Assembly: GCF_029227915.1 (NCBI RefSeq)
Contig: NC_079881.1
Span: 24,219,501 to 24,283,500, forward strand
Source of the DNA: Hydractinia symbiolongicarpus
Taxonomy: Eukaryota; Cnidaria; Hydrozoa; Anthoathecata; Hydractiniidae
Reading direction: 5' to 3'
Length of the DNA: 64,000 nt
Part shown: positions 1 to 12,900 of the stretch, in pieces
How positions within the stretch are numbered: the stretch's first letter is position 1
How the letters are laid out: every line of letters begins with the position of its first letter
The notes under the pieces: model-generated
Told to the model about the DNA's origin: nothing
The model's input: only the letters and a program-made list of their open reading frames with translations
The model's database searches: none
Position numbers and translations under genes: made by a program

Positions 1-1696
1 GTCAATCCGTTTGAGTTACAGCGGTTGCGTCACATATTCGCACAACATGTATTAGGTGATATCTTTCCGATATTACTAAGTTATATCGCTTTTTACAGTG
101 AAACAATTGACTCTGGGACTTAATTGAAGTAACTTTGGACTGAGACCTTATAAATGTGATAAATGAGTCACTTGGACTCCAAGGAATAACATTCTTCTTA
201 ATTTGACGTGATTCCTTGAATTCAACGATTACAATGGGCGCTGTGGTAGCGCTTCATTTAAAAACGTAGATAAATAAGTCATAAATACCGTGGGACCAAT
301 CCTGGCCGTTAGCACGCGCTGAATAAATAGGAACAGTTTCAAAAACTACATTTCATTGAATTTCTAACGGTATCAATCCGCTTCAGTTACAACGGTTGCG
401 TCACATGTTCGTACCAACTTGTATTTATCGATATTGTTCTCATATTAATAGGTTGCATGGCTTTTAACAGTGAAACGATTGACCGTGGGACTTAATTGAA
501 CTGATTTTGGACTGCGACCTTATAAATGTTATAAGTGAGCCAACTGGACTCCAAGAAATGTCATTCTTCTTAATTTGACATGATTCCCGGAACTCAGCGA
601 TTACACTGAATGCTGTGGTAGCGCTTTATTTAAAAATTAAGATAGATAAGTCTTTTTATACTGTGCAACCACTCCTGGCCGTTAGCACGCGATGAAGAAA
701 TAGAGAGATTCTTAAAAACTACATTTAATTGACTTATTGCCGGTATCACTCCGTTTGAGTTACAACGGTTGCGACACATATTCGCACCAACATGTATTAG
801 GTGATATCTTTCCGATATTACTAAGTTAAATCGCTTTTTACAGTGAAACGATTGACTATGGGACTTAATTGAAGTAACTTTGGACTGAGACCTTATAAAT
901 GTGATAAATGAGCCAATTGGACTCCAAGGAATAACATTCTTCTTAATTTGACGTGATTCCTGGAATTCAACGATTACAATGGGCGCTGTGGTAGCGCTTC
1001 ATTTAAGAATTTAAATAAATAAGTCATTTTCTACGGTGGGACCAATCCTAGCAGTTATCGCGCGCTGAAGAAATTGACACAGTTTAAAAAACTTTATTTC
1101 AATGAATTTCTAATGGTATCAGTCCGTTTGAGTTACAGCGGTTGCGTCACATATTCATACCAACATGTGTTTGGCGATATTATTCCGTATATTCTAGGTT
1201 GGATCGCTTTTAACAGTGAAGCGATTGACTGTGTAACTTAATTGGACTAACATTGGACTGTGACCTTATAAATAGGATAAGTGAGCCAATTGAACTCCAA
1301 GAATAAAACATTCTTCTTAATTTGACATGATTGCCAGAACTCAGCGATTACACTGGGCACTGTGGTAGCGCTTTATTTAAGAATTTAAATAAATAAGTCA
1401 TTTTTTACTGTGGGACCAATCTCGTACCAACATGTGTTTAGATATTTTTTTCCGATACTACTAAGTTGTATCGCTTTAAACAGTGAAACGACTGACTGTG
1501 GGACTTAATTGAACTGATTCTGGACTGTGAGCTTATGAATGTGATAAGTGAGCCAATTGGAGCCCAAGAAGTAACATTCTTCTTAAATTGACATGATTGC
1601 CGAAACTCAGCGATTACACTGGGCGCTGTGGTTGCGCTTCATTTACAAATTAAGAAAAGAAAGTCATTTTTTACTGTGGGACCAATCCTAGCCGTT

Positions 1697-1706
1697 AGCG
1701 CGCGCT
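1697..1706. repeat. GC-rich palindrome inside the monomer (representative)
   Basis: AGCGCGCGCT is a perfect 10-bp palindrome in an otherwise AT-rich monomer. Subtypes vary its left half (ATCGCGCGCT, AGCACGCGCT, AGTTCGCGCT), so the full palindrome belongs to some subtypes only. Confidence 0.7.
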
Positions 1707-1859
1707 GAAGAAATAGCGACAGGTTCAAAAACTACATTTCATTGAATTACTAAAGGTGTTAATCCACTTCCCACTTCAGTTACAACGGTTGCGTGACATA
1801 TTCGTGCCAACTTGTATTTAGCCATATTTTTCTCTTATTACTAGGTTGCATCGCTTTTA

Positions 1860-1879
1860 ACAGTGAAACGATTGACTGT
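1860..1879. repeat. ACAGT/ACTGT inverted repeat inside the monomer (representative)
   Basis: ACAGT, ten bases GAAACGATTG, then ACTGT: a 5-bp inverted repeat found in the majority of monomers. Subtypes reading TGACTCTGGG or AACATTGAAACG disrupt one arm. Confidence 0.6.
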
Positions 1880-2509
1880 GGGACTTAATTGAACTGATTT
1901 AGGGCTGTGACTTTATAAATGTTATAAGTGAGACAGTTGGACTCCAAGAAATAACATTCTTCTTAATTTGACATGATTGTTGGAATTCAGCGATTACACT
2001 GTGCGCTGTGGTAGCGTTTCATTTAAAAATTTAGATAAATAAGTCATTTCTCACTGTGGGACCAATCCTAGCCGTTATCGCGCGCTGAAGAAATAGCGAC
2101 AGTTTCAAAAACTACATTTCAATGACTTTCTAACGGTATCAGTCCGTTTGAGTTAAAACGGTTGTGTCACATATTCGTACTAACATGTATATAGCGATAT
2201 TTTTTGATATTACTAGGTTGCATCGCTTTTAACAGTGAAACGATTGACTGTAGGACTTAATTGAACTAATTCTGGAGTGTGACCTTATAAATGTGATAAA
2301 TGAGCCAGTTTGACTACAAGAAATAACAGTGTTCTTAATTTGACATGATTGCTGGAACTCAGCGATTACACTGGTGCTATGGTAGCGCTTTATTTAAAAA
2401 TTAAGATAGATAAGTCTTGTATTTACTGTGGGACCAATCGTAGCCGTTAGTTCGGGCCGAAGAAATAGAGATAGTTTCAAAAACTACACTTCATTGACTT
2501 TTTAACAGT

Positions 2510-4635
2510 GTCAATCCGTTTGAGTTACAGCGGTTGCGTCACATATTCGCACAACATGTATTAGGTGATATCTTTCCGATATTACTAAGTTATATCGCTT
2601 TTTACAGTGAAACAATTGACTCTGGGACTTAATTGAAGTAACTTTGGACTGAGACCTTATAAATGTGATAAATGAGTCACTTGGACTCCAAGGAATAACA
2701 TTCTTCTTAATTTGACGTGATTCCTTGAATTCAACGATTACAATGGGCGCTGTGGTAGCGCTTCATTTAAAAACGTAGATAAATAAGTCATAAATACCGT
2801 GGGACCAATCCTGGCCGTTAGCACGCGCTGAATAAATAGGAACAGTTTCAAAAACTACATTTCATTGAATTTCTAACGGTATCAATCCGCTTCAGTTACA
2901 ACGGTTGCGTCACATGTTCGTACCAACTTGTATTTATCGATATTGTTCTCATATTAATAGGTTGCATGGCTTTTAACAGTGAAACGATTGACCGTGGGAC
3001 TTAATTGAACTGATTTTGGACTGCGACCTTATAAATGTTATAAGTGAGCCAACTGGACTCCAAGAAATGTCATTCTTCTTAATTTGACATGATTCCCGGA
3101 ACTCAGCGATTACACTGAATGCTGTGGTAGCGCTTTATTTAAAAATTAAGATAGATAAGTCTTTTTATACTGTGCAACCACTCCTGGCCGTTAGCACGCG
3201 ATGAAGAAATAGAGAGATTCTTAAAAACTACATTTAATTGACTTATTGCCGGTATCACTCCGTTTGAGTTACAACGGTTGCGACACATATTCGCACCAAC
3301 ATGTATTAGGTGATATCTTTCCGATATTACTAAGTTAAATCGCTTTTTACAGTGAAACGATTGACTATGGGACTTAATTGAAGTAACTTTGGACTGAGAC
3401 CTTATAAATGTGATAAATGAGCCAATTGGACTCCAAGGAATAACATTCTTCTTAATTTGACGTGATTCCTGGAATTCAACGATTACAATGGGCGCTGTGG
3501 TAGCGCTTCATTTAAGAATTTAAATAAATAAGTCATTTTCTACGGTGGGACCAATCCTAGCAGTTATCGCGCGCTGAGGAAATTGACACAGTTTAAAAAA
3601 CTTTATTTCAATGAATTTCTAATGGTATCAGTCCGTTTGAGTTACAGCGGTTGCGTCACATATTCATACCAACATGTGTTTGGCGATATTATTCCGGATA
3701 TTCTAGGTTGGATCGCTTTTAACAGTGAAGCGATTGACTGTGTAACTTAATTGGACTAACATTGGACTGTGACCTTATAAATAGGATAAGTGAGCCAATT
3801 GAACTCCAAGAATAAAACATTCTTCTTAATTTGACATGATTGCCAGAACTCAGCGATTACACTGGGCACTGTGGTAGCGCTTTATTTAAGAATTTAAATA
3901 AATAAGTCATTTTTTACTGTGGGACCAATCTCGTACCAACATGTGTTTAGATATTTTTTTCCGATACTACTAAGTTGTATCGCTTTAAACAGTGAAACGA
4001 CTGACTGTGGGACTTAATTGAACTGATTCTGGACTGTGAGCTTATGAATGTGATAAGTGAGCCAATTGGAGCCCAAGAAGTAACATTCTTCTTAAATTGA
4101 CATGATTGCCGAAACTCAGCGATTAAACTGACATTTATATTTACAAATTAAGAAAAGAAAGTCATTTTTTACTGTGGGACCAATCCTAGCCGTTAGCGCG
4201 CGCTGAAGAAATAGCGACAGGTTCAAAAACTACATTTCATTGAATTACTAAAGGTGTTAATCCACTTCCCACTTCAGTTACAACGGTTGCGTGACATATT
4301 CGTGCCAACTTGTATTTAGCCATATTTTTCTCATATTACTAGGTTGCATCGCTTTTAACAGTGAAACGATTGACTGTGGGACTTAATTGAACTGATTTAG
4401 GGCTGTGACTTTATAAATGTTATAAGTGAGACAGTTGGACTCCAAGAAATAACATTCTTCTTAATTTGACATGATTGTTGGAACTCAGCGATTACACTGG
4501 TGCTATGGTAGCGCTTTATTTAAAAATTAAGATAGATAAGTCTTGTTTTTACTGTGGGACCAATCGTAGCCGTTAGTTCGGGCCGAAGAAATAGAGATAG
4601 TTTCAAAAACTACACTTCATTGACTTTTTAACAGT
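2510..4635 (+). repeat. Higher-order repeat B (6-mer derivative of A, 2,126 bp)
   Basis: It follows copy A nearly base for base from 2,510 to about 4,480. One monomer is then missing: the segment ending GATTGTTGGA joins directly to ACTCAGCGATTACACTGGTGC, which in A comes one monomer later (near 2,350). It also carries a private small replacement at 4,121-4,142, where A has the usual GCGCTGTGGTTGCGC stretch. It is best explained as an unequal-crossover product of an A-type unit. Confidence 0.87.
2747..2761. repeat. Conserved hairpin inside the satellite monomer (representative)
   Basis: GCGCT, GTGGT, AGCGC forms a perfect 5-bp inverted repeat with a 5-nt loop. It is retained in most monomers across the window, though many subtypes break one arm (for example GTGATAGTGC in the 44-64 kb region or GCTGTTGTAGCGC). 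It also resembles a tRNA D-arm. Confidence 0.7.
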
Positions 4636-7600
4636 GTCAATCCGTTTGAGTTACAGCGGTTGCGTCACATATTCGCACAACATGTATTAGGTGATATCTT
4701 TCCGATATTACTAAGTTATATCGCTTTTTACAGTGAAACAATTGACTCTGGGACTTAATTGAAGTAACTTTGGACTGAGACCTTATAAATGTGATAAATG
4801 AGTCACTTGGACTCCAAGGAATAACATTCTTCTTAATTTGACGTGATTCCTTGAATTCAACGATTACAATGGGCGCTGTGGTAGCGCTTCATTTAAAAAC
4901 GTAGATAAATAAGTCATAAATACCGTGGGACCAATCCTGGCCGTTAGCACGCGCTGAATAAATAGGAACAGTTTCAAAAACTACATTTCATTGAATTTCT
5001 AACGGTATCAATCCGCTTCAGTTACAACGGTTGCGTCACATGTTCGTACCAACTTGTATTTATCGATATTGTTCTCATATTAATAGGTTGCATGGCTTTT
5101 AACAGTGAAACGATTGACCGTGGGACTTAATTGAACTGATTTTGGACTGCGACCTTATAAATGTTATAAGTGAGCCAACTGGACTCCAAGAAATGTCATT
5201 CTTCTTAATTTGACATGATTCCCGGAACTCAGCGATTACACTGAATGCTGTGGTAGCGCTTTATTTAAAAATTAAGATAGATAAGTCTTTTTATACTGTG
5301 CAACCACTCCTGGCCGTTAGCACGCGATGAAGAAATAGAGAGATTCTTAAAAACTACATTTAATTGACTTATTGCCGGTATCACTCCGTTTGAGTTACAA
5401 CGGTTGCGACACATATTCGCACCAACATGTATTAGGTGATATCTTTCCGATATTACTAAGTTAAATCGCTTTTTACAGTGAAACGATTGACTATGGGACT
5501 TAATTGAAGTAACTTTGGACTGAGACCTTATAAATGTGATAAATGAGCCAATTGGACTCCAAGGAATAACATTCTTCTTAATTTGACGTGATTCCTGGAA
5601 TTCAACGATTACAATGGGCGCTGTGGTAGCGCTTCATTTAAGAATTTAAATAAATAAGTCATTTTCTACGGTGGGACCAATCCTAGCAGTTATCGCGCGC
5701 TGAAGAAATTGACACAGTTTAAAAAACTTTATTTCAATGAATTTCTAATGGTATCAGTCCGTTTGAGTTACAGCGGTTGCGTCACATATTCATACCAACA
5801 TGTGTTTGGCGATATTATTCCGGATATTCTAGGTTGGATCGCTTTTAACAGTGAAGCGATTGACTGTGTAACTTAATTGGACTAACATTGGACTGTGACC
5901 TTATAAATAGGATAAGTGAGCCAATTGAACTCCAAGAATAAAACATTCTTCTTAATTTGACATGATTGCCAGAACTCAGCGATTACACTGGGCACTGTGG
6001 TAGCGCTTTATTTAAGAATTTAAATAAATAAGTCATTTTTTACTGTGGGACCAATCTCGTACCAACATGTGTTTAGATATTTTTTTCCGATACTACTAAG
6101 TTGTATCGCTTTAAACAGTGAAACGACTGACTGTGGGACTTAATTGAACTGATTCTGGACTGTGAGCTTATGAATGTGATAAGTGAGCCAATTGGACTCC
6201 AAGGAATAACATTCTTCTTAATTTGACGTGATTCCTGGAATTCAACGATTACAATGGGCGCTGTGGTAGCGCTTCATTTAAGAATTTAAATAAATAAGTC
6301 ATTTTCTACGGTGGGACCAATCCTAGCAGTTATCGCGCGCTGAAGAAATTGACACAGTTTAAAAAACTTTATTTCAATGAATTTCTAATGGTATCAGTCC
6401 GTTTGAGTTACAGCGGTTGCGTCACATATTCATACCAACATGTGTTTGGCGATATTATTCCGGATATTCTAGGTTGGATCGCTTTTAACAGTGAAGCGAT
6501 TGACTGTGTAACTTAATTGGACTAACATTGGACTGTGACCTTATAAATAGGATAAGTGAGCCAATTGAACTCCAAGAATAAAACATTCTTCTTAATTTGA
6601 CATGATTGCCAGAACTCAGCGATTACACTGGGCACTGTGGTAGCGCTTTATTTAAGAATTTAAATAAATAAGTCATTTTTTACTGTGGGACCAATCTCGT
6701 ACCAACATGTGTTTAGATATTTTTTTCCGATACTACTAAGTTGTATCGCTTTAAACAGTGAAACGACTGACTGTGGGACTTAATTGAACTGATTCTGGAC
6801 TGTGAGCTTATGAATGTGATAAGTGAGCCAATTGGAGCCCAAGAAGTAACATTCTTCTTAAATTGACATGATTGCCGAAACTCAGCGATTACACTGGGCG
6901 CTGTGGTTGCGCTTCATTTACAAATTAAGAAAAGAAAGTCATTTTTTACTGTGGGACCAATCCTAGCCGTTAGCGCGCGCTGAATAAATAGCGACAGGTT
7001 CAAAAACTACATTTCATTGAATTACTAAAGGTGTTAATCCACTTCCCACTTCAGTTACAACGGTTGCGTGACATATTCGTGCCAACTTGTATTTAGCCAT
7101 ATTTTTCTCATATTACTAGGTTGCATCGCTTTTAACAGTGAAACGATTGACTGTGGGACTTAATTGAACTGATTTAGGGCTGTGACTTTATAAATGTTAT
7201 AAGTGAGACAGTTGGACTCCAAGAAATAACATTCTTCTTAATTTGACATGATTGTTGGAATTCAGCGATTACACTGTGCGCTGTGGTAGCGTTTCATTTA
7301 AAAATTTAGATAAATAAGTCATTTCTCACTGTGGGACCAATCCTAGCCGTTATCGCGCGCTGAAGAAATAGCGACAGTTTCAAAAACTACATTTCAATGA
7401 CTTTCTAACGGTATCAGTCCGTTTGAGTTACAACGGTTGCGTCACATATTCATACCAACATGTGTTTGGCGATATTATTCGGGAATTTCTAGGTTGGATC
7501 GCTTTTAACAGTGAAACGATTGACTCTGGGATTTAATTGAAGTAACTTTGAACTGTGACCTTATAAACGTGATAAATGAGCCAATTGGACCCCAAGGAAT

Positions 7601-9912
7601 AACATTCCTCTTAATTCGACATGATTGCTGGAATTCAGCGATTACACTAGGCTCTGTGGTGGCGCTTTATTTAAAAATTTAGATAAATAAGTCTTGTTTT
7701 TACTGTGGGACCAATCGTAGCCGTTAGTTCGGGCCGAAGAAATAGAGATAGTTTCAAAAACTACACTTCATTGACTTTTTAACAGTGTCAATCCGTTTGA
7801 GTTACAGCGGTTGCGTCACATATTCGCACCAACATGAATTTAGTGATTTTCTTTCGATATTACTAAGTTGTATCGCTTTTAACAATGAAACGATTGACTC
7901 TGGGACTTGGTTGAACTGATTCTGGAGTGTGGCCTTTAAATGTGATAAATGAGCCCATTGGACTCCAAAGAATAACATTCTTCTTAATTTGACATGATGG
8001 CTGGAATTCAGCGATTACACTGGGCGCTGTGGTAGCGCTCCATTTAAAAACGTAGATAAATAAGTCATAAATACCGTGGGACCAATCCTGGCCGTTAGCA
8101 CGCGCTGAATAAATAGGAACAGTTTCAAAAACTACATTTCATTGAATTTCTAACGGTATCAATCCGCTTCAGTTACAACGGTTGCGTCACATGTTCGTAC
8201 CAACTTGTATTTATCGATATTGTTCTCATATTAATAGGTTGCATGGCTTTTAACAGTGAAACGATTGACCGTGGGACTTAATTGAACTGATTTTGGACTG
8301 CGACCTTATAAATGTTATAAGTGAGCCAACTGGACTCCAAGAAATGTCATTCTTCTTAATTTGACATGATTCCCGGAACTCAGCGATTACACTGAATGCT
8401 GTGGTAGCGCTTTATTTAAAAATTAAGATAGATAAGTCTTTTTATACTGTGCAACCACTCCTGGCCGTTAGCACGCGATGAAGAAATAGAGAGATTCTTA
8501 AAAACTACATTTAATTGACTTATTGCCGGTATCACTCCGTTTGAGTTACAACGGTTGCGACACATATTCGCACCAACATGTATTAGGTGATATCTTTCCG
8601 ATATTACTAAGTTAAATCGCTTTTTACAGTGAAACGATTGACTATGGGACTTAATTGAAGTAACTTTGGACTGAGACCTTATAAATGTGATAAATGAGCC
8701 AATTGGACTCCAAGGAATAACATTCTTCTTAATTTGACGTGATTCCTGGAATTCAACGATTACAATGGGCGCTGTGGTAGCGCTTCATTTAAGAATTTAA
8801 ATAAATAAGTCATTTTCTACGGTGGGACCAATCCTAGCAGTTATCGCGCGCTGAAGAAATTGACACAGTTTAAAAAACTTTATTTCAATGAATTTCTAAT
8901 GGTATCAGTCCGTTTGAGTTACAGCGGTTGCGTCACATATTCATACCAACATGTGTTTGGCGATATTATTCCGGATATTCTAGGTTGGATCGCTTTTAAC
9001 AGTGAAGCGATTGACTGTGTAACTTAATTGGACTAACATTGGACTGTGACCTTATAAATAGGATAAGTGAGCCAATTGAACTCCAAGAATAAAACATTCT
9101 TCTTAATTTGACATGATTGCCAGAACTCAGCGATTACACTGGGCACTGTGGTAGCGCTTTATTTAAGAATTTAAATAAATAAGTCATTTTTTACTGTGGG
9201 ACCAATCTCGTACCAACATGTGTTTAGATATTTTTTTCCGATACTACTAAGTTGTATCGCTTTAAACAGTGAAACGACTGACTGTGGGACTTAATTGAAC
9301 TGATTCTGGACTGTGAGCTTATGAATGTGATAAGTGAGCCAATTGGAGCCCAAGAAGTAACATTCTTCTTAAATTGACATGATTGCCGAAACTCAGCGAT
9401 TAAACTGACATTTATATTTACAAATTAAGAAAAGAAAGTCATTTTTTACTGTGGGACCAATCCTAGCCGTTAGCGCGCGCTGAAGAAATAGCGACAGGTT
9501 CAAAAACTACATTTCATTGAATTACTAAAGGTGTTAATCCACTTCCCACTTCAGTTACAACGGTTGCGTGACATATTCGTGCCAACTTGTATTTAGCCAT
9601 ATTTTTCTCATATTACTAGGTTGCATCGCTTTTAACAGTGAAACGATTGACTGTGGGACTTAATTGAACTGATTTAGGGCTGTGACTTTATAAATGTTAT
9701 AAGTGAGACAGTTGGACTCCAAGAAATAACATTCTTCTTAATTTGACATGATTGTTGGAACTCAGCGATTACACTGGTGCTATGGTAGCGCTTTATTTAA
9801 AAATTAAGATAGATAAGTCTTGTTTTTACTGTGGGACCAATCGTAGCCGTTAGTTCGGGCCGAAGAAATAGAGATAGTTTCAAAAACTACACTTCATTGA
9901 CTTTTTAACAGT
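4636..9912 (+). repeat. Super higher-order repeat C (5,277 bp)
   Basis: It begins with the same phrase as A and B and repeats at 9,913 with a 5,277-bp period. Its first part follows A to about 6,185, then repeats a 640-bp two-monomer block (compare 5,541 with 6,181), then returns to the A order. A subtype with TATTCGGGAATTTCTAGG follows near 7,470. The last about 2.1 kb (from about 8,040) follows copy B, including B's private replacement (9,401-9,420) and its one-monomer deletion. C is therefore a compound of an extended A and a B. Confidence 0.88.
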
Positions 9913-12900
9913 GTCAATCCGTTTGAGTTACAGCGGTTGCGTCACATATTCGCACAACATGTATTAGGTGATATCTTTCCGATATTACTAAGTTATATCG
10001 CTTTTTACAGTGAAACAATTGACTCTGGGACTTAATTGAAGTAACTTTGGACTGAGACCTTATAAATGTGATAAATGAGTCACTTGGACTCCAAGGAATA
10101 ACATTCTTCTTAATTTGACGTGATTCCTTGAATTCAACGATTACAATGGGCGCTGTGGTAGCGCTTCATTTAAAAACGTAGATAAATAAGTCATAAATAC
10201 CGTGGGACCAATCCTGGCCGTTAGCACGCGCTGAATAAATAGGAACAGTTTCAAAAACTACATTTCATTGAATTTCTAACGGTATCAATCCGCTTCAGTT
10301 ACAACGGTTGCGTCACATGTTCGTACCAACTTGTATTTATCGATATTGTTCTCATATTAATAGGTTGCATGGCTTTTAACAGTGAAACGATTGACCGTGG
10401 GACTTAATTGAACTGATTTTGGACTGCGACCTTATAAATGTTATAAGTGAGCCAACTGGACTCCAAGAAATGTCATTCTTCTTAATTTGACATGATTCCC
10501 GGAACTCAGCGATTACACTGAATGCTGTGGTAGCGCTTTATTTAAAAATTAAGATAGATAAGTCTTTTTATACTGTGCAACCACTCCTGGCCGTTAGCAC
10601 GCGATGAAGAAATAGAGAGATTCTTAAAAACTACATTTAATTGACTTATTGCCGGTATCACTCCGTTTGAGTTACAACGGTTGCGACACATATTCGCACC
10701 AACATGTATTAGGTGATATCTTTCCGATATTACTAAGTTAAATCGCTTTTTACAGTGAAACGATTGACTATGGGACTTAATTGAAGTAACTTTGGACTGA
10801 GACCTTATAAATGTGATAAATGAGCCAATTGGACTCCAAGGAATAACATTCTTCTTAATTTGACGTGATTCCTGGAATTCAACGATTACAATGGGCGCTG
10901 TGGTAGCGCTTCATTTAAGAATTTAAATAAATAAGTCATTTTCTACGGTGGGACCAATCCTAGCAGTTATCGCGCGCTGAAGAAATTGACACAGTTTAAA
11001 AAACTTTATTTCAATGAATTTCTAATGGTATCAGTCCGTTTGAGTTACAGCGGTTGCGTCACATATTCATACCAACATGTGTTTGGCGATATTATTCCGG
11101 ATATTCTAGGTTGGATCGCTTTTAACAGTGAAGCGATTGACTGTGTAACTTAATTGGACTAACATTGGACTGTGACCTTATAAATAGGATAAGTGAGCCA
11201 ATTGAACTCCAAGAATAAAACATTCTTCTTAATTTGACATGATTGCCAGAACTCAGCGATTACACTGGGCACTGTGGTAGCGCTTTATTTAAGAATTTAA
11301 ATAAATAAGTCATTTTTTACTGTGGGACCAATCTCGTACCAACATGTGTTTAGATATTTTTTTCCGATACTACTAAGTTGTATCGCTTTAAACAGTGAAA
11401 CGACTGACTGTGGGACTTAATTGAACTGATTCTGGACTGTGAGCTTATGAATGTGATAAGTGAGCCAATTGGACTCCAAGGAATAACATTCTTCTTAATT
11501 TGACGTGATTCCTGGAATTCAACGATTACAATGGGCGCTGTGGTAGCGCTTCATTTAAGAATTTAAATAAATAAGTCATTTTCTACGGTGGGACCAATCC
11601 TAGCAGTTATCGCGCGCTGAAGAAATTGACACAGTTTAAAAAACTTTATTTCAATGAATTTCTAATGGTATCAGTCCGTTTGAGTTACAGCGGTTGCGTC
11701 ACATATTCATACCAACATGTGTTTGGCGATATTATTCCGGATATTCTAGGTTGGATCGCTTTTAACAGTGAAGCGATTGACTGTGTAACTTAATTGGACT
11801 AACATTGGACTGTGACCTTATAAATAGGATAAGTGAGCCAATTGAACTCCAAGAATAAAACATTCTTCTTAATTTGACATGATTGCCAGAACTCAGCGAT
11901 TACACTGGGCACTGTGGTAGCGCTTTATTTAAGAATTTAAATAAATAAGTCATTTTTTACTGTGGGACCAATCTCGTACCAACATGTGTTTAGATATTTT
12001 TTTCCGATACTACTAAGTTGTATCGCTTTAAACAGTGAAACGACTGACTGTGGGACTTAATTGAACTGATTCTGGACTGTGAGCTTATGAATGTGATAAG
12101 TGAGCCAATTGGAGCCCAAGAAGTAACATTCTTCTTAAATTGACATGATTGCCGAAACTCAGCGATTACACTGGGCGCTGTGGTTGCGCTTCATTTACAA
12201 ATTAAGAAAAGAAAGTCATTTTTTACTGTGGGACCAATCCTAGCCGTTAGCGCGCGCTGAATAAATAGCGACAGGTTCAAAAACTACATTTCATTGAATT
12301 ACTAAAGGTGTTAATCCACTTCCCACTTCAGTTACAACGGTTGCGTGACATATTCGTGCCAACTTGTATTTAGCCATATTTTTCTCATATTACTAGGTTG
12401 CATCGCTTTTAACAGTGAAACGATTGACTGTGGGACTTAATTGAACTGATTTAGGGCTGTGACTTTATAAATGTTATAAGTGAGACAGTTGGACTCCAAG
12501 AAATAACATTCTTCTTAATTTGACATGATTGTTGGAATTCAGCGATTACACTGTGCGCTGTGGTAGCGTTTCATTTAAAAATTTAGATAAATAAGTCATT
12601 TCTCACTGTGGGACCAATCCTAGCCGTTATCGCGCGCTGAAGAAATAGCGACAGTTTCAAAAACTACATTTCAATGACTTTCTAACGGTATCAGTCCGTT
12701 TGAGTTACAACGGTTGCGTCACATATTCATACCAACATGTGTTTGGCGATATTATTCGGGAATTTCTAGGTTGGATCGCTTTTAACAGTGAAACGATTGA
12801 CTCTGGGATTTAATTGAAGTAACTTTGAACTGTGACCTTATAAACGTGATAAATGAGCCAATTGGACCCCAAGGAATAACATTCCTCTTAATTCGACATG

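Larger units (their letters stand above)
1..2509 (+). repeat. Higher-order repeat A (7-mer, 2,509 bp)
   Basis: The sequence starting at position 1 recurs at 2,510 after the phrase AACAGTGTCAATCCG, giving a 2,509-bp period. It holds six full-length monomers plus one shortened by an internal deletion (junction at about 1,421). Landmark starts at 13, 384, 757, 1,130, 1,777, 2,150 and 2,522 show the composition. Its left edge is the window start, so the true HOR boundary phase is arbitrary. Confidence 0.9.

Noticed and set aside
890-905. TATA box (CCTTATAAATG) in every monomer as a promoter
   Set aside because: Although widespread, it has no accompanying transcript evidence or conserved downstream element; in AT-rich repeats such strings are expected.
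1705-1745. Hammerhead ribozyme in the satellite monomer
   Set aside because: CTGAAGA fits the CUGANGA core, but no stem II followed by GAAA comes after it in any subtype I examined.
2540-2560. CENP-B box in the monomer
   Set aside because: ATTCGTACCAACATG and variants share TTCG-N4-A with the CENP-B box but lack its CGGG part; too weak to call.
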